From Panthera uncia (Eukaryota; Chordata; Mammalia; Carnivora; Felidae), in the NCBI RefSeq assembly GCF_023721935.1, contig NW_026057588.1:10205195-10269194 (forward strand): a stretch of DNA of 64,000 bases, read 5' to 3'. The notes below the pieces were generated by a model. It was not told the DNA's origin. It was given only the letters and a program-made list of their open reading frames with translations, and searched no databases. Below, piece after piece: positions 11,460-22,774 of this stretch. The first letter of the stretch is position 1. Every line of letters starts with the position of its first letter. Made by a program: the position numbers and the translations under genes.

Positions 11460-11766
11460 CCGGGCCAAAATGGAGGAGCCTGGACTCCATCTCCCAGAGC
11501 GCCTGGCGGGGCGCTCTCTGCGCCTGCGCCGCAAAGTGCCCTCACCGCCTCCTGGGAGTTAGAGTCGATCTTCTCCCCAGCCCGCCCAGTTTGCTTCCTT
11601 TCTCCACCTCCAAGCTTGATCACGCTGCCTTCTGGGAGGTGTAGTCCGTGGCCACTCGGACTCCAATTCCCAGCGGGCTTCGGGGCGGGAACCCGGAAGG
11701 GGAGGCTGGAGAGGAGCGAGTGGGGGAAACCCGCGTAGCCGAGAAGAGCTGCGGCGCGGAGAGATG
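11460..11766 (+). promoter_or_regulatory. FBXO46: Upstream CpG-rich promoter and likely non-coding exon 1 of FBXO46
   Basis: The interval is GC- and CpG-rich and lacks a TATA box. It has a YY1-like CCAAAATGGAGG at about 11465 and four copies of an ACTnnAnnTCCCAG-type motif (11484-11500, 11552-11565 reversed, 11632-11645 reversed, 11660-11673). It ends in a good donor GATG|GTGAGAAC, so the exon would end at 11766. Downstream DNA is strongly G-rich on the plus strand, as is usual just after a plus-strand start. FBXO46, 12 kb away, is the nearest plus-strand gene. Assignment to FBXO46 is inferred from position and orientation. Confidence 0.6.
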
Positions 11767-12809
11767 GTGAGAACCTCGAGCGGGGGCTGGGGACGCTGGA
11801 AAGCTGGGGCGGAGGTTCGGGGCCGGTGGCGAGAAGGAAGGGGCAGTGGCTAAAGAAGAGGCTGGACGAGGAGAGATCGCTTTGGGGAGGGGTTTGGGAG
11901 AAACGGGAGCCGGAGGGAGTAGTAGAAGAATGGGGGCTGGGGAGGGGTCTTGGAGGTGGGGAGGGAGTCGAGCCTTGGGATTGATTGTAAGGGAGCTCCG
12001 AGCTGGGGAAGGGAGTCCCGAGTTGGAGAAGGGGCTGGGCGTCCCGGCAGAGGCCCTGAAGGGAGCAATTTCGAGGGGGAGTAGCCTGGGGGATGCGGAG
12101 AGGCATGGGAGTCAGGGCTAGATGAATGAGGGGGTCTGTAGTAGGCTCCGAGGGAGAAGCCAGCTGTGGCTGCGGTGGGTTGGGGCCTCTAGATCGGACT
12201 GGGGGCAGGAGGGCAAGCTGAGGTGGTGGAAGGAGAGAAATCAATGGTAGAGTGATGTGTTGGTTAGGCTACCGTACTGGGAATGGGTGGAGAGCATGAG
12301 ATTAGGCGCCTGAATGTAACGATAGTTTGCCTAGACCAGCCAGAGACTCCCAAGAAACTGGACAGTCACAGAACTAGGATAAGACGGCCAGAAAGGGCCA
12401 CAGAGAGAACCTTTTGCACTCGCGTTTCTCCAGTGGGATCTCGAAAAGTGTAGTGGTCGATGTGTACTGGCAGTCCAGCCTTCAGATCGCATTCGGTCCC
12501 TCCTTGGTGACCTGAACAAGTCTCCCGTCTCTGAAACTTGGTGCCCTTATCTGAGTTGTGGGAACAACTTGCCACTGAGAAGAGGGAGGGCCTCTTAAGA
12601 TTGTTACCCTCTCTTGTAATAAGTCCCCAGTCTCGGAGCTGTTGGTGGGAAGTTCCCCACCCCAGGAATGTGACTGGGTCACAGGTGCTGATGGATTCCC
12701 TCCTTATCAGTCCAACCCCGGAGGCAGTTTCTCAAAACCTGGCACTGCTCTGGGCATATCCCGGCTAAGAAGCATGCCATGCCCGGGCTCTCCTCAGTGG
12801 ATTACAGCT

Positions 12810-13060
12810 GACATTTATGGTTTAGGAAGTGCCTGGCCCTTTTCTTAGCTCCTGGTGCATATTAACTCATTTAATTCTGGCAACACCCCTAAGGTGTAGG
12901 TGCTGTTGTTATTTCCATTCTACAGAGAGGAAGCAGAGGCACAGAGAACTTAAGCCACTTTCCTAATGTCATCCAGCATTAAATGGTAGGCTCAGGATTC
13001 CAAGCTAGGCATACTGGCACAGAATCTGCTTTCACCACTGCAATTCAGTCCCTTTGCCTT
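12810..13060 (-). mobile_element. MIR
   Basis: TTAACTCATTTAATTCTGGC, CTACAGAGAGGAAGCAGAGG and the following text are reverse MIR. Confidence 0.75.
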
Positions 13061-13084
13061 GTACTGAAACGCCAAGAGTAGGGC

Positions 13085-13275
13085 AGAGACTCGAGAACAG
13101 AGGCAGTCTTCAGTTTGAATTGTGGTTCTGTCATTTGCTGTGTGACCTTGGGCAAGTCTTCTCCTTAACTTCTCCTTAACTATGAAATGGGATCGGTAAC
13201 CCTAGGAAGGTCAGAGGATCCAGGGAGGTCAGCACGTAAAGTTCTTGGAGTAAGTGCTCAATACACATGAGTTAG
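13085..13275 (+). mobile_element. MIR
   Basis: TTCTGTCATTTGCTGTGTGA then CCTTGGGCAAG. Confidence 0.75.
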
Positions 13276-13724
13276 CATTTTTTGAGCGGGAGCGGGAGCG
13301 GGAAACAGACTTGAGAGAGAAAGTGGAAGACAGCGACCAGTGAGGGAGACATCAGCCAGTCTGCCTCCTTTTCGTTCTCTCACAGATTGCCCCCATATCT
13401 CACCCTTCTGGTGTCCCACCCACTACCCCTAGGCTCCCATGTCCAAGGGCGACTCCCCAAGGGGGGTTGCTCAGAGACTCAATCTGTCCCCATTCCCATC
13501 GCCAGCCAAATATAAATAATTCACTTCCCAATGCCCAGCCTGGCCCAGCTCCAGGCATTTCAGTGAATAGGAAATATTTCCAACAACTGTGTTTTCTTAC
13601 CCCAACCTTTGGGTCATTCCAGCCTCCCCGGGCAGTTAGGTAACTTTGTAATTCATCTTGAAACAGTTTGGTTCATTTGTTGTGAGGCTTCCTGAGTTTA
13701 TCAGGTAAGTTTTCTGACTCTGAT

Positions 13725-13925
13725 GGGAAAGTTTATGGTTAAAAGCACTGGCCTCAGATACACCGGGGTACAAATCCCTTCCTCTGCGCTGTGTGTCCTT
13801 GGCCAAGTTGCATTCCCACTCTGGCCCTCGAGTTTTCTTGTGTAACCTGGGGCCACATTCCAAGCACAGGGCTCTTGTAAGGAGATGATAAGGTAACATA
13901 TATAAAACGGTTAGTGAATACGAAG
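13725..13925 (+). mobile_element. MIR
   Basis: GGTTAAAAGCACTGGCCTCAG to ACGGTTAGTGAATACGAAG, split here. Confidence 0.65.
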
Positions 13926-13967
13926 TATGAGGTGTTTTTGTGATTTTTATTCTTTCGGGAAAGAAAC

Positions 13968-14140
13968 TATTGAGCATATGCTTTGGAACCAGAACGCTCA
14001 GATTTGAATCCCGGCCCCATCACACACTAGCTGTGTGACTTTAGGCAAGACCCTTAACCCCTCTGGACCTCGGTTTCCTCTTCCAAAAAATGGGGGTTCC
14101 TTCCTTGAGTAGTTCACAGTGTTGATAGAGCACCTACTAT
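13968..14140 (+). mobile_element. MIR
   Basis: TTTGAATCCCGGCCCCATCA, CTAGCTGTGTGACTTTAGGC. Confidence 0.8.
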
Positions 14141-14571
14141 GTGTAGACTGACACCTTGCCCCTGGGGAGCTTGCTGTTGTCACAGTGCTGGTGACATTCG
14201 TGCTCATTTTTCGGGCTTGGGATTTCTCTTACTGATTCATTTGCAGCCCCTCATGCTAGCTTTGCCTGCTTGTGCTTGCTTTCAGGGGTCTTTAACCCTT
14301 TGTCTTCAGCTCTCAGTGTGTTATCTGAAAACTTATTGGTTTGGGAGTAAAGCGTGCCAGCCTCTCACTTGTCCCTGTGCCTGTATGTCACATCTGGGTC
14401 CCCTGGGGTATGGTGACACTTTGCTCCCCCTTTCCTTTATTTGTCCGTCTTGGGAAATGTGCCTGCTTTCCAAGTCATTTTGCCTTTTCTTAAAATCTTA
14501 AATGTGTTTTTCAGCCTGTGCCTGTCCGAAGCTTACTCATACAATGATATTTTTACCATTTCTTTTCTTTT

Positions 14572-14926
14572 CTTTTTTTTTTAAAGTAGGCTTCATGCCC
14601 AGCATGGAGCCCAATGCGGGGCTTGAACTCACGGTCCTATGATCAACACCTGAGCTCAACACCTGAGCTGGGGCGCCTGGGTGGCTCAGTCGGTTAAGCA
14701 TCGGACTTCAGTTCAGGTCAAGATCTCGCGGTCCGTGAGTTCGAGCCCCATGTCAGGCTCTGTGCTGACAGCTCGGAGCCTGGAGCCTGCTTCGGATTCT
14801 GTGTCTCCCTCTCCCTCTGCCCCTCCCCCGCCTCAAAAATAAAATAAACATTAAAAAAAAAAAATTAAAGACCTGAGCTGAGATCATGAATTGGAAGCTT
14901 AACTGACTGAGCCACCCAGATGCCCC
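14572..14926 (-). mobile_element. Old CAN-SINE split by a younger one
   Basis: Pieces 14572-14669 and 14881-14926 make one reverse copy, interrupted by the forward copy at 14670-14870. Confidence 0.85.
14670..14870 (+). mobile_element. CAN-SINE nested in an older SINE
   Basis: A full forward copy with TSD ACCTGAGCTG at 14661-14670 and 14871-14880. Confidence 0.93.
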
Positions 14927-15065
14927 TATTTTTACCAGTTCTAATGGTATATTTCTAGTAGCTCTGGTAATGCTGTATTATTCCTAAAAGTACAAGTTTT
15001 CCTGGCTTGTCACCTGCTCCATGATTCCATCCTAACCCCTCGATTAAGATCATAACCCTCACTAT

Positions 15066-15273
15066 GGGGCTCCTGGGTGGCTCAGTTAGTTAAGCATCTG
15101 ACTCTTGATTTCGACTCTTGATTTTGGCTCGGGTCATGATCTCATAGTTTGTGAGATCTGACGGCACAGAGCCTGCTTGGGATTCTCTCCCTCCTCCTCT
15201 CTCTGCCCCTCCCCGGCTCATGTTCTCTCCCCTCCTCTCTCTCTCAAAAATAAATAAACTTAACAACAAAAAA
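15066..15273 (+). mobile_element. CAN-SINE
   Basis: Head GGGGCTCCTGGGTGGCTCAG, with a duplicated ACTCTTGATTTCG/TTGG segment and A-rich tail. AAGATCATAA occurs on both sides. Confidence 0.9.
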
Positions 15274-15334
15274 AGATCATAATTTCCACTTCCACTCCCA
15301 GTCCTCCTACTCGCCGTATTTGTTTCCCCATAGC

Positions 15335-15500
15335 GCTTGCCACCTTGGAACTTAACTTACTCTATTTTTACTGTTACTGCCTCCAATTAGTATGTGAGCC
15401 CCAGGAAGGCGAGGATTTTTATCTCTTTTTCCCTGCATATCCCCAGTGCCCGGAACAAGCGGCTGGCACACAGTACCTGCTCTGTAAATATCTGTTTCAT
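15335..15500 (+). mobile_element. L2 3' end
   Basis: ATATCCCCAGTGCCCGGAAC and GGCTGGCACACAGTACCTGC. Confidence 0.65.
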
Positions 15501-15680
15501 TAATAGGGGAGACCCAGTACACGACAGGAACAAAGGAATGTCCATATTTTGGTTACTGTGAGGGACTAGGGTCAGTTTCACTTCAGAGTTATTAAATAAA
15601 GAGGGATGAAGTCTTTGGTTCAGCCAGTGATTTCCAAACTGTTAGGCAGTCTCACGTTCTCTTAATAATCCCAGAGCCTG

Positions 15681-15858
15681 GGGGCGCCTGGGTGGCTCCG
15701 TGGGTTAAGTGTCTGACTTCAGTGAAGTGTCTTGACTTTCGCTCAGGTCATCATCCCGTGGTTTGGTTCCTGAGTGAGTTCGAGCCCTGCACTGGGCTCT
15801 GTGCTGACAGCTCAGAGCCTGGAGCCCGGCTCCCTCTGTCTCTGCCCCTTCCCCACTT

Positions 15859-15897
<39 letters not shown>

Positions 15898-15945
15898 GTC
15901 TCTCTGTCTCTCTCTCTCTCAAAAATAAACAAACATAAAAAAAAA
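15681..15945 (+). mobile_element. CAN-SINE, first of two sharing one TSD
   Basis: It has an expanded (TC)n/(TCTG)n middle at 15861-15920. The left TSD is 15663-15680; the right copy lies beyond the next SINE. Confidence 0.92.
15861..15922. repeat. (TC)n / (TCTG)n microsatellite inside a SINE
   Basis: An expansion of the SINE's own CT-rich middle. Confidence 0.9.
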
Positions 15946-15956
15946 TAATAATCCCA

Positions 15957-16236
15957 GGGGCACCTGGGTGGCTCAGTCGGTTAAGTGTCTGACTTTGGCT
16001 CAGGTCATGACCTCACCGTTCATGAGTTCCAGCCCCGCATCAGGCTCTGTGCTGATGGCTCAGATCCTGGAGCCTGCTTCGGATTCTGCCTGTGTGTCTC
16101 TCTCTCTGTCCCTCCCTGCTCATGCTCTGACTCTCTGTCTCTCAAAAAATAAACATTGAAAAAAAATTTTTAACATTCAATAAACAATTGAAAAAATTCA
16201 ATAAATTCAATTCAATTCAATAAACATTGAAAAAAA
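15957..16236 (+). mobile_element. CAN-SINE inserted into the neighbour's target duplication
   Basis: It is preceded by TAATAATCCCAG and followed by the complete 18-base TSD at 16237-16254. The tail is an odd AATTCAATAAA-type array. Confidence 0.9.
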
Positions 16237-16249
16237 TAATAATCCCAGA

Positions 16250-16460
16250 GCCTGAACACTGATCCTCTCCTTGGTGCCTAGCTGACACTGAGCACTGTAC
16301 CAAGGTTGATCTCAGTGAATCATCAACCAGCCCGTGGGTGGGTATTGTTATTATCTGCATTTTACAGTGGAGGAAACTGAGGCACCGAGGGTTAAGCACC
16401 CTGCCTATGGGCACATAGGGAAAAGTGGGAAAGCTGGGGTGTCTGCAGGCCCTGCCTGGA
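16250..16460 (-). mobile_element. MIR
   Basis: TTATTATCTGCATTTTACAG then GGAGGAAACTGAGGC. Confidence 0.75.
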
Positions 16461-17790
16461 TTCTTTCTGCATCTTGAATCTCTAGATCCTGAGGATTTGG
16501 ATGATTCCTATCACTAGGGAGCTGTTGGGAAGGAAAATTTGAGAGGGAGACAGAGACCAGCAGACCCTGAGGCCAAAAAGCCGAGAAAGGGGCCTGGATG
16601 AATCAAGATTGTGGACCGAATGGTGGCAGGAGTGGGGGTGGAGAGGGTGGGGGATAGAAGCAGCAGGACCAGGAACAGAGCTCTGGTAAGAAGCCACCGA
16701 TTCCTGCGGGACGGTGGACCAGTGCATTCCCTGAGCACCTGCTCTGTGCCCAGCCCTGTGCTGCCGTGACCCTGACAGCCCTATCCCTGGGATGGAGGCG
16801 CCCCAAGGGCGGGGGTTGGTGGGGACATCACCGTGAGTCAGAGTGAGGGGGGCCAGGCATCCACTTTTTATTGCCTTTCTCCTTTCTTTGCTTTATTCTG
16901 CTGTAGTTGACATTGTTTCCAACTTCTTAAGATGTGCACTTAGCTTGTTAATTGTTAGCCTTCCTCCTTTCTTTGTGCATTGATGGGAACGGGTTCTCCC
17001 TAGACCTCCTGCACCGCACTGTCCTCCCAGGCTGTCCCTTTACCTTCATGTGGGGATTCCTTTTGCCTCTCTTCCGGGGCTACACTTAGTTCTTTGATCT
17101 GATAGCTCCCTTTTTCTTCGTTCACTGTTTTCATATCAGAGAAGCAAATCCTCTGGTAGCTTCCTGAGAAGGGTTCCCGGACAGGTATTTTTGTTTTTGC
17201 AGACTTGCGCCTCTCACAGAAAGGTTTTCAGCAGGGGAGTGATGTGGTCTGATTTCTGTTTGGAGCAGTCTCTCTGGCTACCATGGAAAGGATAGAGCCG
17301 GGAGAGCTAAACTAGGCCAGTTGAGCCAAGTGCGGGGGCTGGAGCAGCTGTGCCTTCGAGGAGAGGTCCCAGCCTTCCAGAAACCCACAGGGTGGAGGGG
17401 AGATGGGCCCTCACCCAGGTCATTGTCATTCCGCAGTGACAGGTGACAGATGCTGCCAGAGGAGGCCTCAGGAGGAAGAGATGCCGAATAGCTTGGGAGG
17501 GCACTCCCGAATAACTCCTGGAGGAGGTGCTGGGGGCAGGCTTTCCCCACGGGGGCTTGTCTGGAACCAGCCAGCTTTTCCCAAGAGGTCCCCAGTATCC
17601 CGAGGGAAGACGGGCAGCATGGCAGGGTTAGGAGTTTGTTCCAACAAATATGCATCGCATACCTCTGCTGTGTTAGGGCATTGCCTCTCCAACTTAAACG
17701 TGCATATGAATCCCCGAGAGACTTTGTCAAAGGGCACATTCCGACTCAGCAGGTGTAGGGCAGAGCCCGAGACTATGAGACTACGTTCCC
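16460..17790. other. FBXO46 intron, no gene recognised
   Basis: Apart from a short L2-like antisense piece near 17190-17290, I see no known repeat or exon. Confidence 0.45.
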
Positions 17791-18039
17791 TTTTTTTTGT
17801 TTGTTTTTTTTTTTTACATTTTTTATTGTATTTACTTATTCTTTTAAGTTTATTTATTTTGAGAGAGAGAGCAGGGGAGGGGAAGAGAGAGAGGGAGAGA
17901 GAGACTCCCAAGCAGGCTCCTCACTGTCAGCACAGAGCTCGACCTGGGGCTCCAACTCACAAACTGTAAGATCATGACCTGAGCCAAAATCAAGAGTCAG
18001 AGGCGTAAAGCTTAACCGACTGAACCACTCGGGTGCCCC
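17790..18039 (-). mobile_element. CAN-SINE
   Basis: Reverse copy with TSD AGACTACGTTCC (17778-17789) and AGACTACATTCC (18041-18052). Confidence 0.92.
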
Positions 18040-18268
18040 AAGACTACATTCCTAACACACTCCCAGGGACCACTGTTCCAGGGAGAACGGTCTGAGTCGC
18101 CAAGTGCTTGGTGCTGTTCTAAAAGCTGGGGATCTAGCAGTGAAATAAAGTGGACGAAACCACCAGTCCTGCGGGAGCTTGCGTTTTAGTGAGGGGAGAC
18201 CGACAAACTTTATAGACAAAGTTTATGGTATATTAGATAGTGATATGTGCTAAGGGAAAAAGCAAATC

Positions 18269-18483
18269 GGGGGCCCCTGGGTGGCTCCGTCGGTGGAGCA
18301 TCCAACTCTTGATTTCAGCTCAGGCCATGATCGCAGGATCATGAGATCGAGCCCCCCCATGGGGCTCTGTACTGAGCTTGGAGTCTGCTTAGGATTCTCA
18401 GTCCCTCTCCCTTTGCCCCTCTCCCCTGCTTACATGCGCTCGCGCTCTCTTCTCTCTCTCAGAAAAAAAAAAAAAAAAAAAAA
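18269..18483 (+). mobile_element. CAN-SINE
   Basis: Head GGGGCCCCTGGGTGGCTCCG and a 20-base A-tail, flanked by AAATCGGG-like bases. Confidence 0.9.
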
Positions 18484-18589
18484 ATCGGGAAGGGAAAGGA
18501 GAATGTATGTGGCTGTTGCTGGGGGGACTGCAGTTTTTGAGGACTGAGTAACTTGATCCACACAAACTGCTGCTCGGTGAATAAAGCCG

Positions 18590-18765
18590 CTGGTACTTCG
18601 TGAACTCCTGCCACAAAGCTGTGTCTGAGGGCAATTACTTCGCCCTTCTGTGCCTCCACTTCCTTGAAATGAGGTCAGAAATGGCGAGGTGATGTGAGAA
18701 TGAAGTGACTTAATATCCGTAAAACGCTCCGAGCCAAGCCTGGCAACCAGCGAGTGCTCGAGGGC
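18590..18765 (+). mobile_element. MIR
   Basis: GTGCCTCCACTTCCTTGAAAT to CCAAGCCTGGCAACCAGCG, diverged. Confidence 0.5.
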
Positions 18766-19063
18766 GAACCACCGTCGTGATCGTCATTTTCTCTCCTGAC
18801 ACATTCATGTGGGTCACGACTGTTTATTTGGACGTCTGCCCCCTTTCTCATGAGCTCCTCGTGTGAGCTCAGTGTCATCTCTGTGGCCCCGGCGCCCAAC
18901 TCCAAGCCAGCACACGGGAGGGCCTCTGAATGTCAGCTAGGGGATTCTCGAACTGTTGGGATCTTTCCACCACGGGTGTGGATGGTGTGGTTCAGTTCCT
19001 TACTAATTTCATCAGTCCAGCCCGTCTCTTCGGGGGAGATGCTTTGCGGTTTCCCACCACACT

Positions 19064-19221
19064 TGTGGAGTGGGAGCGGGGGAGGGGCAGAGAGGGAGAG
19101 AGAATCGCAAGCAGGCTCCCTGCCGTGGGACTTGAACCCATAAACCACGAGATCAGGAGATCACGACCTGAGCCGAAATCAGGAGTCCATTGCTTCACTG
19201 ACTGAGCCACCCAGGGGCCCC
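19064..19221 (-). mobile_element. CAN-SINE
   Basis: Reverse copy ending CCACCCAGGGGCCCC. The internal text is shortened and no clear TSD is seen. Confidence 0.82.
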
Positions 19222-19290
19222 GCCGGTTTTTTTTAAACGGTATTGGCACTCTTCTGCTTGTCTCTTGGTTCATATTTGTCTGGTCTTTTT

Positions 19291-19292
<2 letters not shown>

Positions 19293-19322
<30 letters not shown>
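19293..19322. repeat. Poly(T) tract
   Basis: Thirty T bases in a row, probably the tail of a lost reverse retroelement. Confidence 0.9.
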
Positions 19323-19325
<3 letters not shown>

Positions 19326-19999
19326 TTTTAGCCTTCTGGGTCACGATGTCTTACAGTATTGGACCTTCATGGAGCATTCTCTGAAAGCTGACCTCGTGTA
19401 GGGCCATGTGGAGGGTTCAGTGTGTGGGAAGTTAGAAAATTCTGCCCCAGTGACCTCGGACACAGACAGAAGCTGGCTGTGAAACAGAGTCTACACTGCC
19501 AGGCCTCGTAAAGTTTCAGACAGGGAGCTGCAGGAGCGGTCCAGCCATTCAGTCTCACGCTGGGCAGTGCTGCTGGGGACACCATAACGACCATGACCGC
19601 TCTGGCCCCTCTGGGTTCACTGTCCAGCAGAAGAGACAAATCCATCTGTAGAGACAGTGGTGACTCAGCATGGGCAGGGCTGGGACTCGTCAGAGATCCT
19701 TCTCTGGGCAGGTGGGAGGTTTCCCCGGAAGGGAGCTCAGGCAAACCCTCCCTGTTACAGTTACATTTGAGCAAAGCAAATGGATTAAAGAACTGAGCCA
19801 CGTGGAGATCCGGAGGGAAAGCATTCCAGTTAGTGGGAAGAACCAGTGCAAAGACCGTGGAAGGGAAGAGTTTGGTGACTTTGAGGAGTCACAGCAAGGC
19901 GCCCGAGGTGGGGGAGTGCAGAGGGGGAGTCTGACCCAGGCTGGGAGATTCGCTTCTTCGAGAAAGGAATGGCTGAGCTAGTACCCCAGAGAATATATA

Positions 20000-20180
20000 G
20001 CAAAGCAATGGGGCACAGCGTTCTAGAATCAGATTCCCTGGATTCCTATCCCTGCTCCCACTCGCACCAGTTCTGCGTAGGCCACCTGTCTGGCTTCTGT
20101 TTCTTTATTCTTACATTGGAGAGGATAATAGTTTCTACTGAGGGTCAGACAGGGTTGCAAGTACTCAAACCACTCTCTGT
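20000..20180 (+). mobile_element. MIR
   Basis: GTTCTAGAATCAGATTCCCTG and the following text to ACTCAAACCACTCTCTGTGC. Confidence 0.5.
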
Positions 20181-21204
20181 GCCAGATCTGGTGCCCTCCG
20201 GGGTCCACTGGGGGTGTGGAGGAGTGAGGAGGGATGAGGTTGGACTTGTAGGGTACCGGGGCTTTCTCCCAAGGGCACCGGGGAGTCATTCATGGTAGGT
20301 TTTGTACAGGGTAGTGACAGGGTCAGGTCTGTGCTTGAAGACCCTTCTGGCTGTGATGTGCAGGATTGGTGGGAGCAGGCACGGCTGGGGCAGGGTGGTG
20401 GAAGGACAGACAGGTGACACTTGGACAGATGGCTGCAGTGGAGTCACTTTGGATAGCTCTTCAATCAGCCTGGTTTTGTAAGGATCTAGGTGAGCCCTGT
20501 TTAATAGAAATAATAATGCGAGCCGTATGTGTAATTTAAAATCTTCTAGTAGCCACATTTTTTAAAAAGTCAAAAGAAAGAGATGAAGTTAATTTTAAGT
20601 AATTTATTTAAATTATATCCTAAGTATTATCATTTTAACAGGTAACTAATATTTAAAAAGCATTGTTGAAGTATTTAATATTCTTTCCTTGTACTAAGTC
20701 TGAGTCAGATTTGGGGCGCCTGGCTGGAAAGGCTGAATGGAGAGGTCCATTTGGACACACAGCTTGAGCCTTGAATGCCAAGCCCAGAGCCTTAGACTCA
20801 TTGCCGAGGTGGGGAAGGCGGGTGGGGAGGCATCGCAGAGTTCTGCCATTTGTTTTTCAAGGATGATGTGATCCCGCTGCCCAGTTTCCCCCACTGGAAA
20901 TCTCGGTCTCCAGGGTTCCCAACCAAACCTGGGCACTCAGATCTTTCTGCCCGGTTCCTTCTGCCCTCAATCCTGAAGCTGCCCGGCCCTTTAAATCTCA
21001 ACTGTCAATCGGGGCTCCTGTTTAGAGGGAAAGCCGTGTAATGTACCTATCCCTGAATACCATGGCCTCTGTCCTGGCCTTGATCCTACGTTTTAGCAAG
21101 AAGTTGGGAATTGTTCTACGCTCTCTTACACTCCGCTGTTTCCACACCCCCTTCACCTCTCGCCTACTCCTCCCTCTTTCGAAGTTAGGCCCCTTCGCCA
21201 AGCC

Positions 21205-21420
21205 ATTCCTTATATGGGCATCGCCCCGAACGGCAGCCGCTCATTGGCTGGGGGCGTCACGCGCGCGTCTGTCAACAAAGGGGCGGAGAGAAAGTAGTCG
21301 CGCGCCACCACGCGACGTCCGGAGAGCAGGAGTGAGGGGGCGGGCCCTCTTCTCTTGCGCGCGCATGCGTATGTGCTGCCTCCCTCTCCCGCCGCAGGGG
21401 GGCGGGGCTCGAGGGTGAGG
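21205..21420 (+). promoter_or_regulatory. FBXO46: CpG-island promoter, probable alternative FBXO46 first exon
   Basis: A dense CpG cluster contains a perfect CArg-type SRF box CCTTATATGG (21208-21217), an inverted CCAAT box (ATTGGCTG, about 21243) and an NRF1-type GCGCATGCG (about 21361-21369). A donor-like GAGG|GTGAGG puts a possible exon end at 21414. The next 1.3 kb is G/T-rich on the plus strand. It lies 2.5 kb before the FBXO46 coding exon, so it is best read as a proximal promoter for that gene. Confidence 0.5.
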
Positions 21421-21424
21421 GCCC

Positions 21425-22760
21425 TTTGGGGGCGTGTCTAGGTTTCGGGGGTCGTCCGAATGGGGGGGCAGTTCAAAATTTGGGGCTCCCTTCGCAGTTA
21501 ATCGTTATCTGGGGGCTTGAGAAAGTGTTTGCGTGGGTGTGGGGGATACTTGGGGTTCCCTTGAGCTTAGGGGGAGCCTTGGGGTTTGGGTTTGGGTTCT
21601 TTCGTAATGTGGAACTTTCGGTTGTATTGTAGGGGTCTCCTTTGCGGTTTGAGATGTCTGGTGGGTTTGCGATTTGAGGAGCTCACGGAGAGACTTAGGA
21701 ACAAAATAAAGAATCCAGGGGTACCGATGCTGGAGCCAGAATGCCTGGGCTTTCGCCGCCTCAACTTCTTCCTACCTGTCTGACCCTCGATTTGGGGTTA
21801 AACCTTTCTGTGTCTCATCTGGACACAGGAACTAATTAATAACGCTAACCTGCTTCATCGGGACCGAGGAGGATTAGCAGGAATTGTTAGAACAGTATCT
21901 AATAAGCTCCAGCGAACACGCAATAAGCACGTGTCATTTGTGAGGATTCTTTGGGAGGATTTGGGGGTTTGGGGGACTTTGAAAAATATAAGGTTTGGGA
22001 TTAGTCTTATGTGTTAGGGAGCTTTTATGTTTTAGGTTGGTTGGTTTTTTTGTTTGTTTTGTTTTGTTTTTTTTTTTCAGTCGAAGGGCTTGTGTGGAAT
22101 TAGGAAATACATATAGAGGTTTAGAAAGTATTTGAAGGGGAGTATAGGATTTCAGGAGACTCCTCTTTTTGGGGTATCTGTGAGGTTGGGAAATCACTGT
22201 GAATGTCGGAGTCCTTGGTAGACATGGGATTTGCGAGGGGTTCCTTGAGATTGGAGCCTTCTGTGCTGGAGGGGATATTTATAGGTTTAGGAATTTAAAT
22301 TAGGTTTTGAGAGAGTCTGGATATTTGGGGGAAGGCATATATTCCGAAGATAAGGGTAGGGTCTGAAGGGAGGATTTTAGAGGGTAGCCAAGTTGTAGAG
22401 TTATCTGTAGAGCATCTATAGAAAATGGCTTTTGCTATGTTTGTGTGTCTATTCCTGAGCATTTGGATGTATTGATGAACGGTAGATTTCGTCCTCTATA
22501 GGTTTTAGGGGTTGTATGGTGATTCTTGTTTGAAACAAAGAACTGGGATTTCAGCAGGGGTTGTAAGTATTTGAGGGGAAGGTGGGATCATGGATTATGA
22601 GGGATAAGTATTTTTAGGCTTAGGACTCTCTTTGTGACTGGTGTCTGTGGGTGTTTGGAGGCTGTCTGAATTTTGAATGCTGTCCACAGGACCATGAAAT
22701 GATGGAATTTTTAGTGGTGTCTGTGGAATTGCCTGAATTTAGAATTCAGGACCCCTGGAA
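21425..22760. other. Strand-biased G/T-rich stretch right of the 21.3-kb CpG island
   Basis: TTTGGGGG, GGGTTTGGG and TTTAGGGG phrases recur for 1.3 kb with C depleted on the plus strand. This mirrors the 8.8-9.66 kb stretch and fits plus-strand transcription from the island. It is FBXO46 intron; no gene is seen inside. Confidence 0.6.
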
Positions 22761-22774
22761 TAGTCTGTAGTGCA

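Noticed and set aside
11384..12244. A 286-codon minus-strand open frame over the FBXO46 promoter
   Set aside because: Pro/Ser-rich low complexity from G-rich plus-strand DNA; no domain and no matching splice signals.
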